From contig JAQOOI010000051.1 of assembly GCA_028554645.1 (NCBI GenBank), positions 1 through 64,000 on the forward strand: 64,000 nucleotides of DNA. The letters run 5' to 3'. The position numbers were made by a program, and so were the translations under genes. Below are positions 46,690 through 57,882 of the stretch, piece by piece (position 1 is the stretch's first letter; each line of letters opens with the position of its first letter). Origin of the DNA: Omphalotus guepiniiformis. Taxonomy: Eukaryota; Basidiomycota; Agaricomycetes; Agaricales; Omphalotaceae. The notes below the pieces were generated by a model. The model had not been told where the DNA came from. It did not search any database and worked only from the letters and a program-made list of their open reading frames with translations.

Positions 46690-48533
46690 TGTAGTGACTA
46701 TGAAATGAACGAGAGAGATACTCAAATGAGCACAATCCAACTCAAATCAAAATGATGTAGGGTGAGGTGTGACTGGCGTTGTCAGAGATTCCGCACAGTT
46801 AGACGCAACAATTGAACTTCGAATCTGCAGGGTTACAGATGTCTTTATCTCAATCTGGGTGAAAAATGGCAGAGGGTATCTCAAAACACAAGATTCAGAC
46901 AGAAGGTAAGGGTGGTTTTCAGGGTTCAGGAGGGATTCAGGACAATCAATCTCGATGTTTAAACTCGATCCAATGGTCAGACAATGCAGGGAACAGTTTC
47001 AGATGCAGCACAGACAGTTTCAGCAGGCAGATTCAGCACAGACAGAACAGCAGTTTCAGCAAAGATTCAGTATCTCTTTCAATTTATCTGCCACAAGGGA
47101 CTTTACAGAAGTTTTCACAACTGGATATTTCTCGAACTGAACTCTAAAGAGCCAGGCTATATTTCGTCTAAGAAGGTTTTCCTGCTTTGGCTTGTAGCTT
47201 TGGGCAGTACTTGCTTAAGAAAATCTAAATAGATACTCTGTAAGCTATATATACTAAATCATAAAATCAAACATATATCTCAAAATTAAAAGAGTAATCT
47301 GAACAGTAAATGAGTCAAAAGTAAGTAAGTATCAATTGAGCAGAGATTGGATTCTTTTTAGGTAGTTTTCTAGGTAATTTTCCAGTTAGATAGTCAAAAG
47401 TAGGCACTGTGGGTATAGATTGGTATAAAAACAGAAATATATCGCTTTGTCCGCGTTCTAGGTGTGTTAGGGCGTACCCAGGGTATCTAAATAAAGGTCC
47501 AGATCCTGTAAATAGCAACCAGTATCCTGACAGGTGACATTCTCCTTAGTGCATTGCAAATCTGGTCCCCTATAAGTTTCTCCAAAATTGGCACATTCTC
47601 CTCTACTAGGGCAGCATTAGGAGTTGTGTAGAAGCTCTAGAGCTTATCTAGACCATGCTTCATCGTTTCTATCAGCCACAGTAAGGTACAGTAACTGTTT
47701 ATTTCAAGTTTTACCCCTATACATCTCTTTTTGGTCAGATTTGTACTCAGGTTATATTTCTTGTTTAGGATAGCTCTCAGCTTCTCCTAGGACAGTATTC
47801 TATCCCATAGTTTCGTCTAAGACCTCCAATTAGAGTGCCTTTGTCTTTCATCAAGTTCAGAGGGTTACTGAATTTCAGAGAGATACTCAGATCCAGAGAG
47901 ATACTCATTTTCAGTATCTAACTCCTTCCATCATGAGTATTGAGTAGCTAACTCATTTGTGCAGATGTAACTTTTGAATCTACTTCCATTATTACACAGA
48001 TTGGCATTTCATCTTAGTGACATTATGTTCACATAGTACTCAATGTACAGATATTTCTCTGGTAATACAATCTGCAAGATTGCCCATATTCTCAGCATTC
48101 AATCTTATGGTGCCAACTTAGTTAGCAAGACCAGCTGGAACTTTTGATCAGTCCAAAGGACTTAGATAGTTGTTCAATTGAAGTGAAAATCCATCAACCC
48201 CTTGGATTACAGTCAACAACACTTGGTAGAGTCTCTAGTTATTAGAGGGTGGGTCTGACCAACTCAATCTGGTATGGAACATTGGAATTCCAACACATCT
48301 GGAGAGGCATAACTAGTATCTCTTTGTATAACCCATTGGTCACAGTTGCTTAGTACCAGATTCAGTACTGTAGCAATCACTACACTTAGGCATTGTGAGT
48401 ACAAGTATGTTTCATGTCTTAACTAGCAGTCTGGGGTGACTCTAGTCCTTTATGTTCAGTTTCCAATGCTTGAACATTCCATATTTACTTCAATCTGATG
48501 GATTTCAGCACTGAAAGGCTTTTTGACGCAACA
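46690..48533 (-). repeat. 3' LTR of the complete element (LTR-B)
   Basis: 1844 bases, TGTAGTG ... GCAACA on the plus strand. It borders the polypurine tract at 48534. Very close to the copy at 61376-63220. Confidence 0.92.
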
Positions 48534-48546
48534 TCTCCCCCAAAGT
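48534..48546 (-). other. Polypurine tract of the complete element
   Basis: Read on the minus strand this is ACTTTGGGGGAGA, directly abutting the LTR start TGTTGCG. This is the standard position for the primer of plus-strand DNA synthesis. It fixes the element's orientation together with the primer-binding site at the other end. Confidence 0.8.
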
Positions 48547-48838
48547 AAAATAAGATCGTCCCCGATCGTACCAGATTGGCCAAAATCGAGTTAGATACAA
48601 TTATTACTAGCAGATTTGTCATAGAAGCGCATTTCATACTGTTCAATATCACAATATCACGTTTCACGGACTGCCATTAGGCAAAACTTTTCTCGATTGA
48701 TCGCCAGTCAATACATTTACATCGGCATGTGACGGCAATGTCAGACTTCGGCGAAACCCGCAATCTGCTTCTGTCGAAGTTTCAACTTAAACAGACAGTG
48801 ATTCTCGTTTTTCTTTTCACATCTCACTCCGTCCCCCG

Positions 48839-51369
48839 ATGGATGACTTTTCAAGGCAATTGGCTTCCTCTATTACTCTCAGTAGGGAGCCTTCCGAGGT
48901 ACCGGTAAGTCCTTTTTAATTCCTTTCTCTCACGCGCTGCTTTTCACAGTGTGTCACATATATATTCGAGAACCGTTCTCAATTGACGGCCTCTTTCTTT
49001 CCTTTTCTCCCTCACAGCTCGCAGACATGAATGAAGAAGACTATAAATCTCTTTCCGCCATCGTTTCAAGACTAGGTGACTTGGACCGACGTCTACGCGA
49101 CCAATCGTTTAAGGAGTTCGGCAAGGGTCTCAGGTTGAAAACCATTACCTCCGCCTTTGACGACTTGAATCTTGCCTTGGTAGGCACCAATTTCTTTTCA
49201 TCTTTGTTATAGCTAACCTCATCTTTACAGACTCGCGTTGCTTTGACTTTCAATCGCTGCCAGCGAGCACATACACATCTCCCTGACTATTTCACAGGTT
49301 CTTTTCTTTCCGTATGCAACCTCGCGCTATGGCTTCACCAAGCAAAACCAACTTCATTTATTGTGCCGCCTTGGGGCCTAAATCGCGCTAAGCTCGATTC
49401 TTTCTGTCTCAAATATACAGTAAGTATCTTTCAGATCCGTGTCATTTCTTTTTGCTAACCTTTTACAGCTTCGCAATTTATGGGAACCACTACCTCCATT
49501 TCCTAAGCTTAAGCAAACTCCGCAGCTCGAGGAGGACAACGACGACGATGAGATCTTACTCCCGCCTCTTGCCACTCTTGCTTCTTCTGCTAAGGCCGCT
49601 CGCGCTGGATCCTCGAAGACGCCGGCTCCGGTTTCAAAACCAAAACCTCAGCCAAAGGCAAAGGCCAAGACTGGTGTAACGCCCTTACCGGGTTGTTCAG
49701 TAAGTCTTTTCTTTTGTTCAAAATTGTCATTTCTTAGTCTTATCATTCTCAGATGAAACGCAAGATTTCCGACGTCGAAGCCACTGCCGAATCTACTGAG
49801 CTGACCGACGACGACGATGATGACACTGGCTTCGAGTCCGAGAGCTCTGAGCCTCCGGTCAAGAAGTCTCGCGTTTCTGAGGGTAAGAAGCCTGCAGCTG
49901 CAGCTTCAAAGGTACGTTTCCTTATAGATTTATTTATTCTTTTCTCATGTTTTCTTACACAGGGCAAGGGTAAACAGGTGGTCAAGCCAAAACCGAAGAT
50001 TCGGAAGATGCGTGTGGAAGAGCCTGCCAATGACCCAGCGTCTCGAAAGACTCGCTCCAAGGCGACTTCAATTACTGTTCCTGCATCCAGCGACGAGGAA
50101 GAGGAGAAGAAGGAAGAGGAGAAATTGGTCAAGACTGAGGGTGCTAAGGCCCCAGTCAATCTCAACGTCGACTTTGAGGCACCTCTATGGGCTTCTCGCG
50201 CTGATTTCTCTACTTCTTCTGTTTCTCTTGCTCCGGGCACTCGTTACGAGGCCCCAAATCTTCAAGTAAGTCTTGTCATTTCTTTTTATTTCATTTCCTT
50301 TTACTGACAATGTCTTTCCTCAGCGATCGGATGGACGAACACCTCAAAATCGTGCAAAGGAGGACTTTGAAGCGATACCCGGTAAGTATCTCTTTTATTT
50401 CATTTTTCTAGTGTTTGTTTAACGGTTCTTTTACAGGCCGTGTTGTCTTTGGATGGCCTTATGGCCGTCCTGTTACTTTACAGCAACTCGTTTCAGTCAA
50501 CCGCACATTCGATAGGGTGAGTATCTTTCTGACTCGAGATTAATACCCGCTAAATTTTCTTTTCGTCACTCTTTTAGTTCTTCGGCGACTCCATTTGTGC
50601 TGCCTGCGTCGGCGGTACTCACACTGAAGGTAGAGAATGCCGTCCTCAGTTCAACAGCAAGACTTTCGAATGGCGCTGCGCGACTTGCGCGAAGGACAAT
50701 CATACCTGTAGCTGGTCGTACGGTTTGGAAGGCAGCGATCAGTTGCGATGCCTTTCATACACATTGGCTCGCAGCGGCAGTACAGGTAAGTATTCCTTTC
50801 ATTTCTTTAGACATCTTTTATTAAAGGTTCTTCGTTTCTTAGTTGTCTCTCAGGAAGCTGAGCAGTTGCAGATTCTCATCGACACCTACGAGGACATGCA
50901 GAACAGCGTCTCCGCGCAGATGCGGGCGATGGAACGGGTACACCGAACGATTTTGCAGCGTCAAGATCATATCAAAGCTTCGTGTCGCGATCCTCGTCTC
51001 GTTTTACATCAGGTTCAGACTGGCGACCCGACGTTCGACTATTCGGACGAACAGCTCAAACTACTGGCTACCGCGCTTGGATGGGACATCAACCTGGTGT
51101 CTCGGGCCAGCTACATCGCTAGGAACGAAGCAGGTCATTTCATCGTGGTGGATCCAGAGGTCGAGCCGCAGCCCGGTCCTTCCAATATCCGTTCCACTCC
51201 CGTTGCTACAGCTGACATCGACGAATCGCCTCAGGCGGTCGGTGCTTCGCAAGTCACGGTCGAAGAGGACGAAGACAAGGAAGACGAGCTGGAGGAGGAG
51301 ACAGCCGGCAAGGTACTGGTGCCAGAAAGCAGTCCACTAGCTGGGAGGGACGATCCCCTCTCAGAGTGA
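48839..51369 (+). CDS. Antisense accessory gene 1: Cys-rich, acidic protein in an LTR element
   Basis: Ten exons: 48839-48904, 49018-49179, 49231-49419, 49469-49699, 49753-49911, 49963-50265, 50324-50381, 50437-50516, 50578-50785 and 50843-51369. They give 660 residues with no stop and every junction in phase. Introns are 49-113 bases, all GT-AG. Layout: an N-terminal helical domain (about 20-140, LGDLDRRLRDQ and YFTGSFLSVCNLALWLHQ), shared with the relic at 34385; a Lys/Pro/Glu-rich, probably disordered and nuclear-type middle (KKSRVSEGKK, GKGKQVVKPKPKIRK); a Cys-rich block (C423-x2-C426, C437, C450-x2-C453-x6-C460) likely to bind zinc; a coiled coil (about 490-540); and an acidic tail. Function unknown. 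It starts about 300 bases inside the 3' LTR and is antisense to gag-pol. Exons look richer in G+C than pol, closer to host genes, which suggests capture. Confidence 0.8.
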
Positions 51370-52208
51370 CTTTCAAGGCTCGGGTGCACGCATAGTTCGT
51401 ACCCCTTTTTCCCTTTACTTTCTCCATCTCTCAGTCCCAATCTCACAGATCTGTCGCTTTCTTCGATTGGCTGGGACCTGCCGTATCCGTTCGCATTTCG
51501 TCGCGGGTAGCCTTGGTGTTCAACACACCAGGTTGCCCAAATATATATATCTTAACGTATCATTTACTCGCAGATACTCCCTGTACTTACTTTATAGTAG
51601 TATAGGTCGAAGTATCTTTATCATAGTCCTGAGCTTTTATGCTCAAAAATATATATCTCATTTTTCTTGGTATGAATCTGGTGTGAAACCTAAGAAATCG
51701 GTTTGAGAGTCTCCTTCAAATTGAGTATCTAACTCGATTTTGGAGGGAAACAATTCTTTAAATGACTTAAGCCCACAATTTTCAATAAGTATCATTTCTT
51801 TTTGAGGATACATTGAATTTAATAAGTCCTTTCTGTCAAGGTTGAGAGCTTTTCGATTACTCGGCAATGCTATTCGGCTAAGTCCTCTGCGGTCAAAGCT
51901 GTCTAGATCTCCAGATTTGAGATATTTGAAATTTCAAAAATTCAAAATTTTTGGCCTTGTAAACTTTGTGTGCTCTCTCCCCCCAAGTAAAATTAACTTC
52001 AACGTCCCCGTTGATCAATCTGCTACGCTGGCTAGGCCTCATTGTGCCTGTTTGAACAGCATAGGAGTAATGACCAACTTGCAGATTTAGACGGGGTAGA
52101 CCAGATATAAAAGGTGCCGCGCAGATTCAGAACGACTCAGCACCATCTATCACTTGGTTCTACAACCCTTCCACTTTTATCATTTCTCTATCTCTACATT
52201 TTACAGTT
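51370..52208 (+). promoter_or_regulatory. Spacer with second polypurine-like tract and promoter of accessory gene 2
   Basis: Holds the 3' end of accessory gene 1 and the upstream region of gene 2. TCTCCCCCCAAGTAAAATTA at 51976-51995 followed by GTCCCCG closely resembles the sequence next to the LTR (48534 on), so the leader of gene 2 looks like a copy of the leader of gene 1. GATATAAAAGG at about 52105-52115 is a good TATA box, roughly 95 bases before the ATG. GAGTATCTAACTC occurs at 51723-51735. No gene was seen. Confidence 0.5.
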
Positions 52209-53602
52209 ATGGCCCCTAAAGGTCCCAAGACTTGGCCTGAGCGTCCTGAGTGGGTTGCCACAACGCAGCGATATCTTTCTCGAGCTACTGGAGCCATGGA
52301 GGCCAAAGATGCGGATACTGAACTGCTTGGGATGCTTATTACAGCCCTTGCTAGTCATCTTGTAAATGTTCAATCTTTGATTCCAGGTCCAGTATCTAAC
52401 TTGATTTCTTATTACAGAAGAAGTCTCTGCCTGCATATGCAGTTGCTAAGTCCGAGGAAGCGTTCACTTTGTTCGACAAAGGTGTCAATCTGGTCGCAGA
52501 TGCAGTCAAGAAGTTCCCATCTGTAGGTGAACCTGACACTTTCTCCGCCATTAAAGCTTTCCGGGACGACTTGGCAAAGCGCAGAGAGACTCTCAGCGGA
52601 TCTAAGAAGCGCAAAGTACGTTTTTATTGACCATCCCTCTCATTTCGAGTATCTAACTGCCTATCGGTGTGTAGCCAGCTAAAACTCCCGAACTTATTGA
52701 GGATGATGATGATGACGATGAAGAGATTGAGGTCATTACTGGTGACGGAGACGTTACTGTATGTATCTAACTCCTGAGTACCTAACTCAAATCTCAACAT
52801 GGTCTTTCTTTTCTTAGATGGCAGATGGACCTTCCCTTGGGCTTTCTGCGTCGATCCACGCTCCCAATAAGGATAACAAGGACTCTAGCAAGGACAAAAC
52901 CAAAGGTTCTCCCACTACTACCACAGTTCATAAGCCTTCCAAGGAAAAAGTAGTAATTACTTCTCCAAGGGTAAGCAGATTTATGTTCAGAACTGTTCAT
53001 TCATTTCTCTAGACTGATGTACCATGGTCACTTTTACAGGCCACCTCAGTTGGACCCAAAGATGTAAGTTTTTAGTTCCATCTGGAGTTGCTCAAGTAGT
53101 TCCATGTACTGATCATAAATGTTCTTGCAGAATGAACCTATTCCTGAGCCCCACAAGGTGATTGTCATGAAGAAGCCTCGTATTGAGAACCCAATCGTCA
53201 ACCTTAGAGAGGAGACAGACCGTGAGTAGTCACCCAATCTGCGGTTTTTCGAGTTTCTAACTCAATTATCCTGCAGATGAGCGCAAACTCCGGGAGAGTG
53301 GAGAAGAGATTGTGACTCGTATCACTGCTCTGTTCCCTTTCATGGACTTGGACCACTTCTCTCCTGAGGTTCTTCAATCAATTTCCAACTTCTTGAAGAC
53401 AGAACTCAGTGTTCATCAACATGCCATTCAGTATCATCATTCTCAGTACAGATTTGCCTACAAGGAGTTTTCCCGTCTGGAATTGCTCCGAAGACAGAAG
53501 GAGAAGGCTTACAGGGCCAACCAGAGTCCCTTGGAGTCTGGTCCAGGTACTGCTGATGATCCAGCTCCTTTCCATGCATTTCCATCTGCAGACATTCTCT
53601 GA
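52209..53602 (+). CDS. Antisense accessory gene 2: acidic/coiled-coil protein in an LTR element
   Basis: Seven exons: 52209-52361, 52418-52615, 52675-52758, 52818-52970, 53040-53063, 53131-53221 and 53277-53602, giving 342 residues. All six introns (55-69 bases) are GT-AG and in phase; exon 5 is only 24 bases. The N-terminus is MAPKGPKTWPERPEW, then a helical region (about 18-110), a basic KKRK followed by an Asp/Glu run (LIEDDDDDDEEIEV), a Ser/Thr/Lys-rich linker, and a C-terminal helical domain (ITALFPFMDLDHFSPEVLQ then FAYKEFSRLELLRRQKEKAY). No known domain was recognised. It ends 200 bases from the end of pol on the other strand (convergent). Three introns carry GAGTATCTAACTC-like motifs. 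Function unknown; intactness argues that it is maintained. Confidence 0.75.
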
Positions 53603-53803
53603 CTTTAATGTTACATCTGGACATCTCAGTATCATTTATGGGCAGTTTACACGGTATTGGTACATCGTATAGGACATCCTCAGACACCCTTTATGTTTAT
53701 CTTAGTAGTGCATACTACTGTTACCCACTTTTTACTTTCATCTGCAGTTAGGTAGTCACTTTTCAGTGTCTATCTCTTACTTTGTTCAAATATAGTGTGT
53801 TTA

Positions 53804-56800
53804 TCATTTATTTTGTGAAGATTGAGACCTGGTCTGGACTGGAGCGTCCCAATCTGGTTCTTCTTCATCTGCATCGTTTGCAGATTGTAGTTCTTCATCA
53901 CTGGACTCATCAAGATCTTCATCTTCAGCAGGAATTCTCAGTTGAGGAATACTGTCAAAGATGTAATCTCTCTCAAGTTCAGGGTCTAACTCAAAGTTAT
54001 CATTGACCATCTCTTCTAGTTGTTCACTAGTTAGGTCTATAAGTTCATGAATGTTCTCAGGCAGTTCAATTGGTTCATATCTAGCTACATGGGGTAGTAC
54101 TCTGAAGGCCGCAACCTTTTCTCTGAGTACTGTACCATCCATCTGGGCCACAATGTAGGATCCCCCTTTGGTTCTCCTTATTACAATCATGGGTCCCAGG
54201 TACCTAGGATACATCTTTCTGTCCAAGTTCTTTTCAACTTGTGTATTTCTGACTTGTATAAGTGTACCAGGTTTGAAATCAAAGTCTCTGATAACATTTC
54301 TGTATTCTTCTTCATATTGTCTAAGAGTCTCTTTCTTGGTTGTATCAATTCTAGATATCATTTCCTGCACATGGGTTCTATGCTTAGCTAGAGCTTGTGC
54401 CCTATAGCCAATAAGTTCCTCATATGTCAAGATTCTATCTGGAAGTTTTACTAACCATGTAGATTCAACAATATCCAAGGGTAGGATAGGTTCAGCTCCA
54501 GTAACAAGGAAGTATGGTGAACATCCAAGTCCTTTTCTAGCTGTAATTCTATCTGCCCAGAAGACATGTTTGAGAAACCACCACCATCTCTTTAGATCTC
54601 CACCTGTAGCTTTTGCCAAGGCAGTTCTAATGTCAAAGTGGGCTCTCTCAATCTTGCCATTTGCTTGGGAATTGTAAGGAGATATAGTAATTCCTTTAAT
54701 TCCATATTTATCTTCTAGCCATTTAAGCATAGCTCGCATCTGGGGTGCATTATCAGTTACTACTTCATCCGGACATCCCCATCTGCATATAATATCATCA
54801 AAGAACCATTCTCCCAATGATCTAGCATTGTCAGATCTTAAGGCTCTTCCTTCAGACCAGGATGAGAGTGCACATCTGCCATGTACAACATCCTTGCAAC
54901 CATTACTTGGAGGTGATACTTTGAACACATCTACATGAATCTTCTGAAACAGGGAGGGAGTGTGTGTAAGAGTGGGGGGAATCTTCAACAATTCTAATTT
55001 TCGGTTCTGGCAGATTTGGCAGGATTTGACAAACCAATTGACATCTCCATTCAAATCTGGCCACCAAAAACGCTTCTCTATGAGAGCTTTTGTTGCAAAC
55101 ATTCCTTTATGTCCCAGATGGTCATGAGCAGCATGCATCATGTACATCCTTTTCTCTTTAGGCACAACCAGTCTATGCTGGCCTCCTGTATCATCATTCC
55201 TTCTATAGAGTCTACCATCTCTGTCTACAAAGAACTTTACAGCCCTGGAAATGACCTTTTTCATAGCAGTCTCACCTAGGTGAGCTAGAGGCTGATTGCC
55301 CTGCAGGTACCAATCTTTGATTAGGTCTAGTTGTTCATCCAGTTCCTTTGTAGATGCAGATCTGTGATCCTCTCTATATGGGTGTTCATGTTTCCATTCA
55401 GTACCTCCTTCAGGTATAACCAAGGTCTGTGCAAACTGCAACATCGAGTTAGATACTGGATGTTGAATTGCTAACAGCTCTCTAATGGAATTCAAGTGAC
55501 GTTCTTCTTCAAGAGCTTCTTGCAAATCGTCCTCAAAGTCGTCTATTGACTTTGCAACTTCCTGCAAGTAACCACCTCGTGTATCTATTTCATCTTTAAA
55601 GGCTTCAAAATCAAAGGGTACCTCAGATTCACCATCTCCCATTCTGAATTTCACCGGCAGACCATCATCTTCATCAACAAATGAATCCGGATCTCTAGAT
55701 GCCGCTCTTTCAGTTGGTATGGTTCCTCTAGGTGGTCTAGATAGTCCATCTGGTCCCTTATGTTCAGTGCCCTTGATGTGTACCAAGGTGAAGTGGAACT
55801 TCCTTATTTCTTCAATCCATCTGTTTATAGTTGCATTGGGACCACTACTGGGTTTGTCAAGCATTCCTTTAATATAGCTTGCATCTGTTTCCACAGTAAG
55901 ATCCCTACATCCATATGTCTGGTAGTATGTTTGTTGTAAGGCCAACATCAAGCCATATAGTTCTCTCTTGGGTTGAGAAAACCTTGCTTCTCTCTCATTT
56001 AAGGTAATAGAACCCATCCAATTGTAGAACTTTTTCTTTGAATCTGCAGGGTCTCTCTGATATAGTTGGAAACCTACTGCCATCCAGGAAGTATCTACTG
56101 AAAGGGTGATTCCAGTACTTAAATTATAGTCAATAGGACGGAGTGCTGGAGCATTCCTAATCCCATCTTTAATCATTTCTACAGCTTCCAGTTCTGCAGG
56201 ACCCATTTGAAAAGGCACATCTCCAGTTAAGATTGTCAAAGGTTTTGCTTTCTTGGCATAATCCTTTATGAACATCCTCATCTGACCAGCAGTGCCCAAA
56301 AATGACCGGATATCTTTCTTCTCAGACCATTCTGATGCATCACAAGTCAGGACAACTTCAGCTAGCCTTTCCACTGGCTTTTCTCCTTCATAACTGACAT
56401 GATGTCCAACAACATCACCTTCAGCTACACAGATGAAAGCTTTGGTCCCTGCAAAGGTACCACCAGCATGTTTCATTCTTTGCACAATTCTGTTCATATT
56501 CTGCAGATGCTCCCACACAAACCTTCTGATGCCAGAATTTTCAGGGATAGTTTCATAACCTCCATCTGCAGTTTCATATCTGCTGACAGGCCCTTTTACT
56601 GGTACATCATCAATGTAAGGTTTAGTTACATGTGGAATTTCATCTCTGAAGATATATGTAACATCATCATGATAGATAGGGACAGAGTTTGTCCAACCCA
56701 TAGGTAACTTCACTAATCTATGTGGGCCAAAAGGTGTTTGGAAGGTGGTAAGATCTCTTGAACTTTCATCAACCAGCCTCTCATCATACCCAACAAAGAT

Positions 56801-57847
56801 ATCCAGTAAACCCAAACATGCTCTTCCAGAGAAGCTTCTAGCTATATCTGCAGTTGCAGGAGGAATTCCTGAATGTTGAATAGTCACTTTATTGAGTGGT
56901 TCTAAACTATGGACCAATCTTAAGCTTTTCCCATCTTTCTTTAAGACACAGAACCATCTGGATCTATAGGATGAACTAGAAGGCTCATATACACCAGCAT
57001 CTATTTTGTCCTTAATCATTTTACACACTTGATCATAGATCCCTGGAGGTATAGGAATATTCCTTTCTATCCAAGGGGTGTGTGGTAACACTGGAAACTT
57101 TACTGGAGGAAAGAACTCTGTATTAAAGGTTCCTCCTTCAGATGCTTCCCATGCAAATGCTTTTTCTTGGACTTTCATAAGATGGTGTACAAGTTTCATT
57201 TCTTCAGGCCATAAGAAACCTTCATTATGATTCTTGTCTACAATTTCTTTTCTTTCTTGAGAGTACCTCTCACCAGGAGTGAAATCTGGAGGATGAGTAG
57301 GTAACTCAGGCATATCTTTTAACGGATCTCCAATTATTTTTCTTTCAATCCGGAACTCCGCAGGTAAGGTAGCTTTAACAGGTTTGACCTTAATAGCAAC
57401 TGGTTTGTACTTTCTAGAAGCCAAAACAGTCACCAATCTGGCCATTTTGTTGCCATTCTTATCTCTACTCCATCTGGGTCTTGAAGATTGGACTGGTTTC
57501 GGTTCTCTTTTGACCGTTTTACCCTTATTCATCCTCTTTTCAGTTCCAGATGCGGGTTCCGAAGTGTGATTAAGTACCGTGCAAGTATCTAAGTCTGAAT
57601 TCTGAGTATCTAAGTGCTCTTTTGAATTCAAATTTAAATTTTCTCGCCAGGTACAGAACACTTGTTTCTTTTCTGAGTCTACAGACCGATTTAAATACGA
57701 TCTAACCGAATCTGCAGCCGCTATATCGTTTTCTCTTATGATGGATTCAGCTGCAAACACAAATGCCTCAGCCTTTTCAGGTTCTGAAAACAATTCATTG
57801 TCTGGCAGCTTATATCCAGCAATTGTGGCATTGCCATCTTCATCCAT
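53804..57847 (-). CDS. Pol polyprotein: reverse transcriptase, RNase H, integrase
   Basis: A 1347-residue open frame without stops. Reverse transcriptase lies around residues 245-450 with the active site Y411-I-D-D414 and the upstream GLLDIFVGYD and LPMGWTNS blocks. RNase H follows (LSVDTSWMAVGF; VETDASYIKG; HIKGTEHKGPDGLSR). Integrase has an H-H-C-C finger (HDHLGHKGM ... CQICQ) and the triad D973 (HVDVF), D1032 (TDNAPQ) and E1067 (NGKIERAH). The reverse transcriptase-RNase H-integrase order is that of Ty3/Gypsy. The frame is open upstream of the first Met to the slippery site at 57904-57910, so the protein is probably made by -1 frameshifting from the protease frame. All key residues are present, so it looks functional. 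Confidence 0.9.
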   Translation of the reverse strand: MDEDGNATIAGYKLPDNELFSEPEKAEAFVFAAESIIRENDIAAADSVRSYLNRSVDSEKKQVFCTWRENLNLNSKEHLDTQNSDLDTCTVLNHTSEPASGTEKRMNKGKTVKREPKPVQSSRPRWSRDKNGNKMARLVTVLASRKYKPVAIKVKPVKATLPAEFRIERKIIGDPLKDMPELPTHPPDFTPGERYSQERKEIVDKNHNEGFLWPEEMKLVHHLMKVQEKAFAWEASEGGTFNTEFFPPVKFPVLPHTPWIERNIPIPPGIYDQVCKMIKDKIDAGVYEPSSSSYRSRWFCVLKKDGKSLRLVHSLEPLNKVTIQHSGIPPATADIARSFSGRACLGLLDIFVGYDERLVDESSRDLTTFQTPFGPHRLVKLPMGWTNSVPIYHDDVTYIFRDEIPHVTKPYIDDVPVKGPVSRYETADGGYETIPENSGIRRFVWEHLQNMNRIVQRMKHAGGTFAGTKAFICVAEGDVVGHHVSYEGEKPVERLAEVVLTCDASEWSEKKDIRSFLGTAGQMRMFIKDYAKKAKPLTILTGDVPFQMGPAELEAVEMIKDGIRNAPALRPIDYNLSTGITLSVDTSWMAVGFQLYQRDPADSKKKFYNWMGSITLNEREARFSQPKRELYGLMLALQQTYYQTYGCRDLTVETDASYIKGMLDKPSSGPNATINRWIEEIRKFHFTLVHIKGTEHKGPDGLSRPPRGTIPTERAASRDPDSFVDEDDGLPVKFRMGDGESEVPFDFEAFKDEIDTRGGYLQEVAKSIDDFEDDLQEALEEERHLNSIRELLAIQHPVSNSMLQFAQTLVIPEGGTEWKHEHPYREDHRSASTKELDEQLDLIKDWYLQGNQPLAHLGETAMKKVISRAVKFFVDRDGRLYRRNDDTGGQHRLVVPKEKRMYMMHAAHDHLGHKGMFATKALIEKRFWWPDLNGDVNWFVKSCQICQNRKLELLKIPPTLTHTPSLFQKIHVDVFKVSPPSNGCKDVVHGRCALSSWSEGRALRSDNARSLGEWFFDDIICRWGCPDEVVTDNAPQMRAMLKWLEDKYGIKGITISPYNSQANGKIERAHFDIRTALAKATGGDLKRWWWFLKHVFWADRITARKGLGCSPYFLVTGAEPILPLDIVESTWLVKLPDRILTYEELIGYRAQALAKHRTHVQEMISRIDTTKKETLRQYEEEYRNVIRDFDFKPGTLIQVRNTQVEKNLDRKMYPRYLGPMIVIRRTKGGSYIVAQMDGTVLREKVAAFRVLPHVARYEPIELPENIHELIDLTSEQLEEMVNDNFELDPELERDYIFDSIPQLRIPAEDEDLDESSDEELQSANDADEEEPDWDAPVQTRSQSSQNK

Positions 57848-57882
57848 TTCAATACAAACAGCTACCTCTCCCTGATCTCTTA

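Noticed and set aside
46501..46740. Proline-rich collagen-like minus-strand frame
   Set aside because: It is the reverse complement of the Gly/Pro-rich linker of element D gag.
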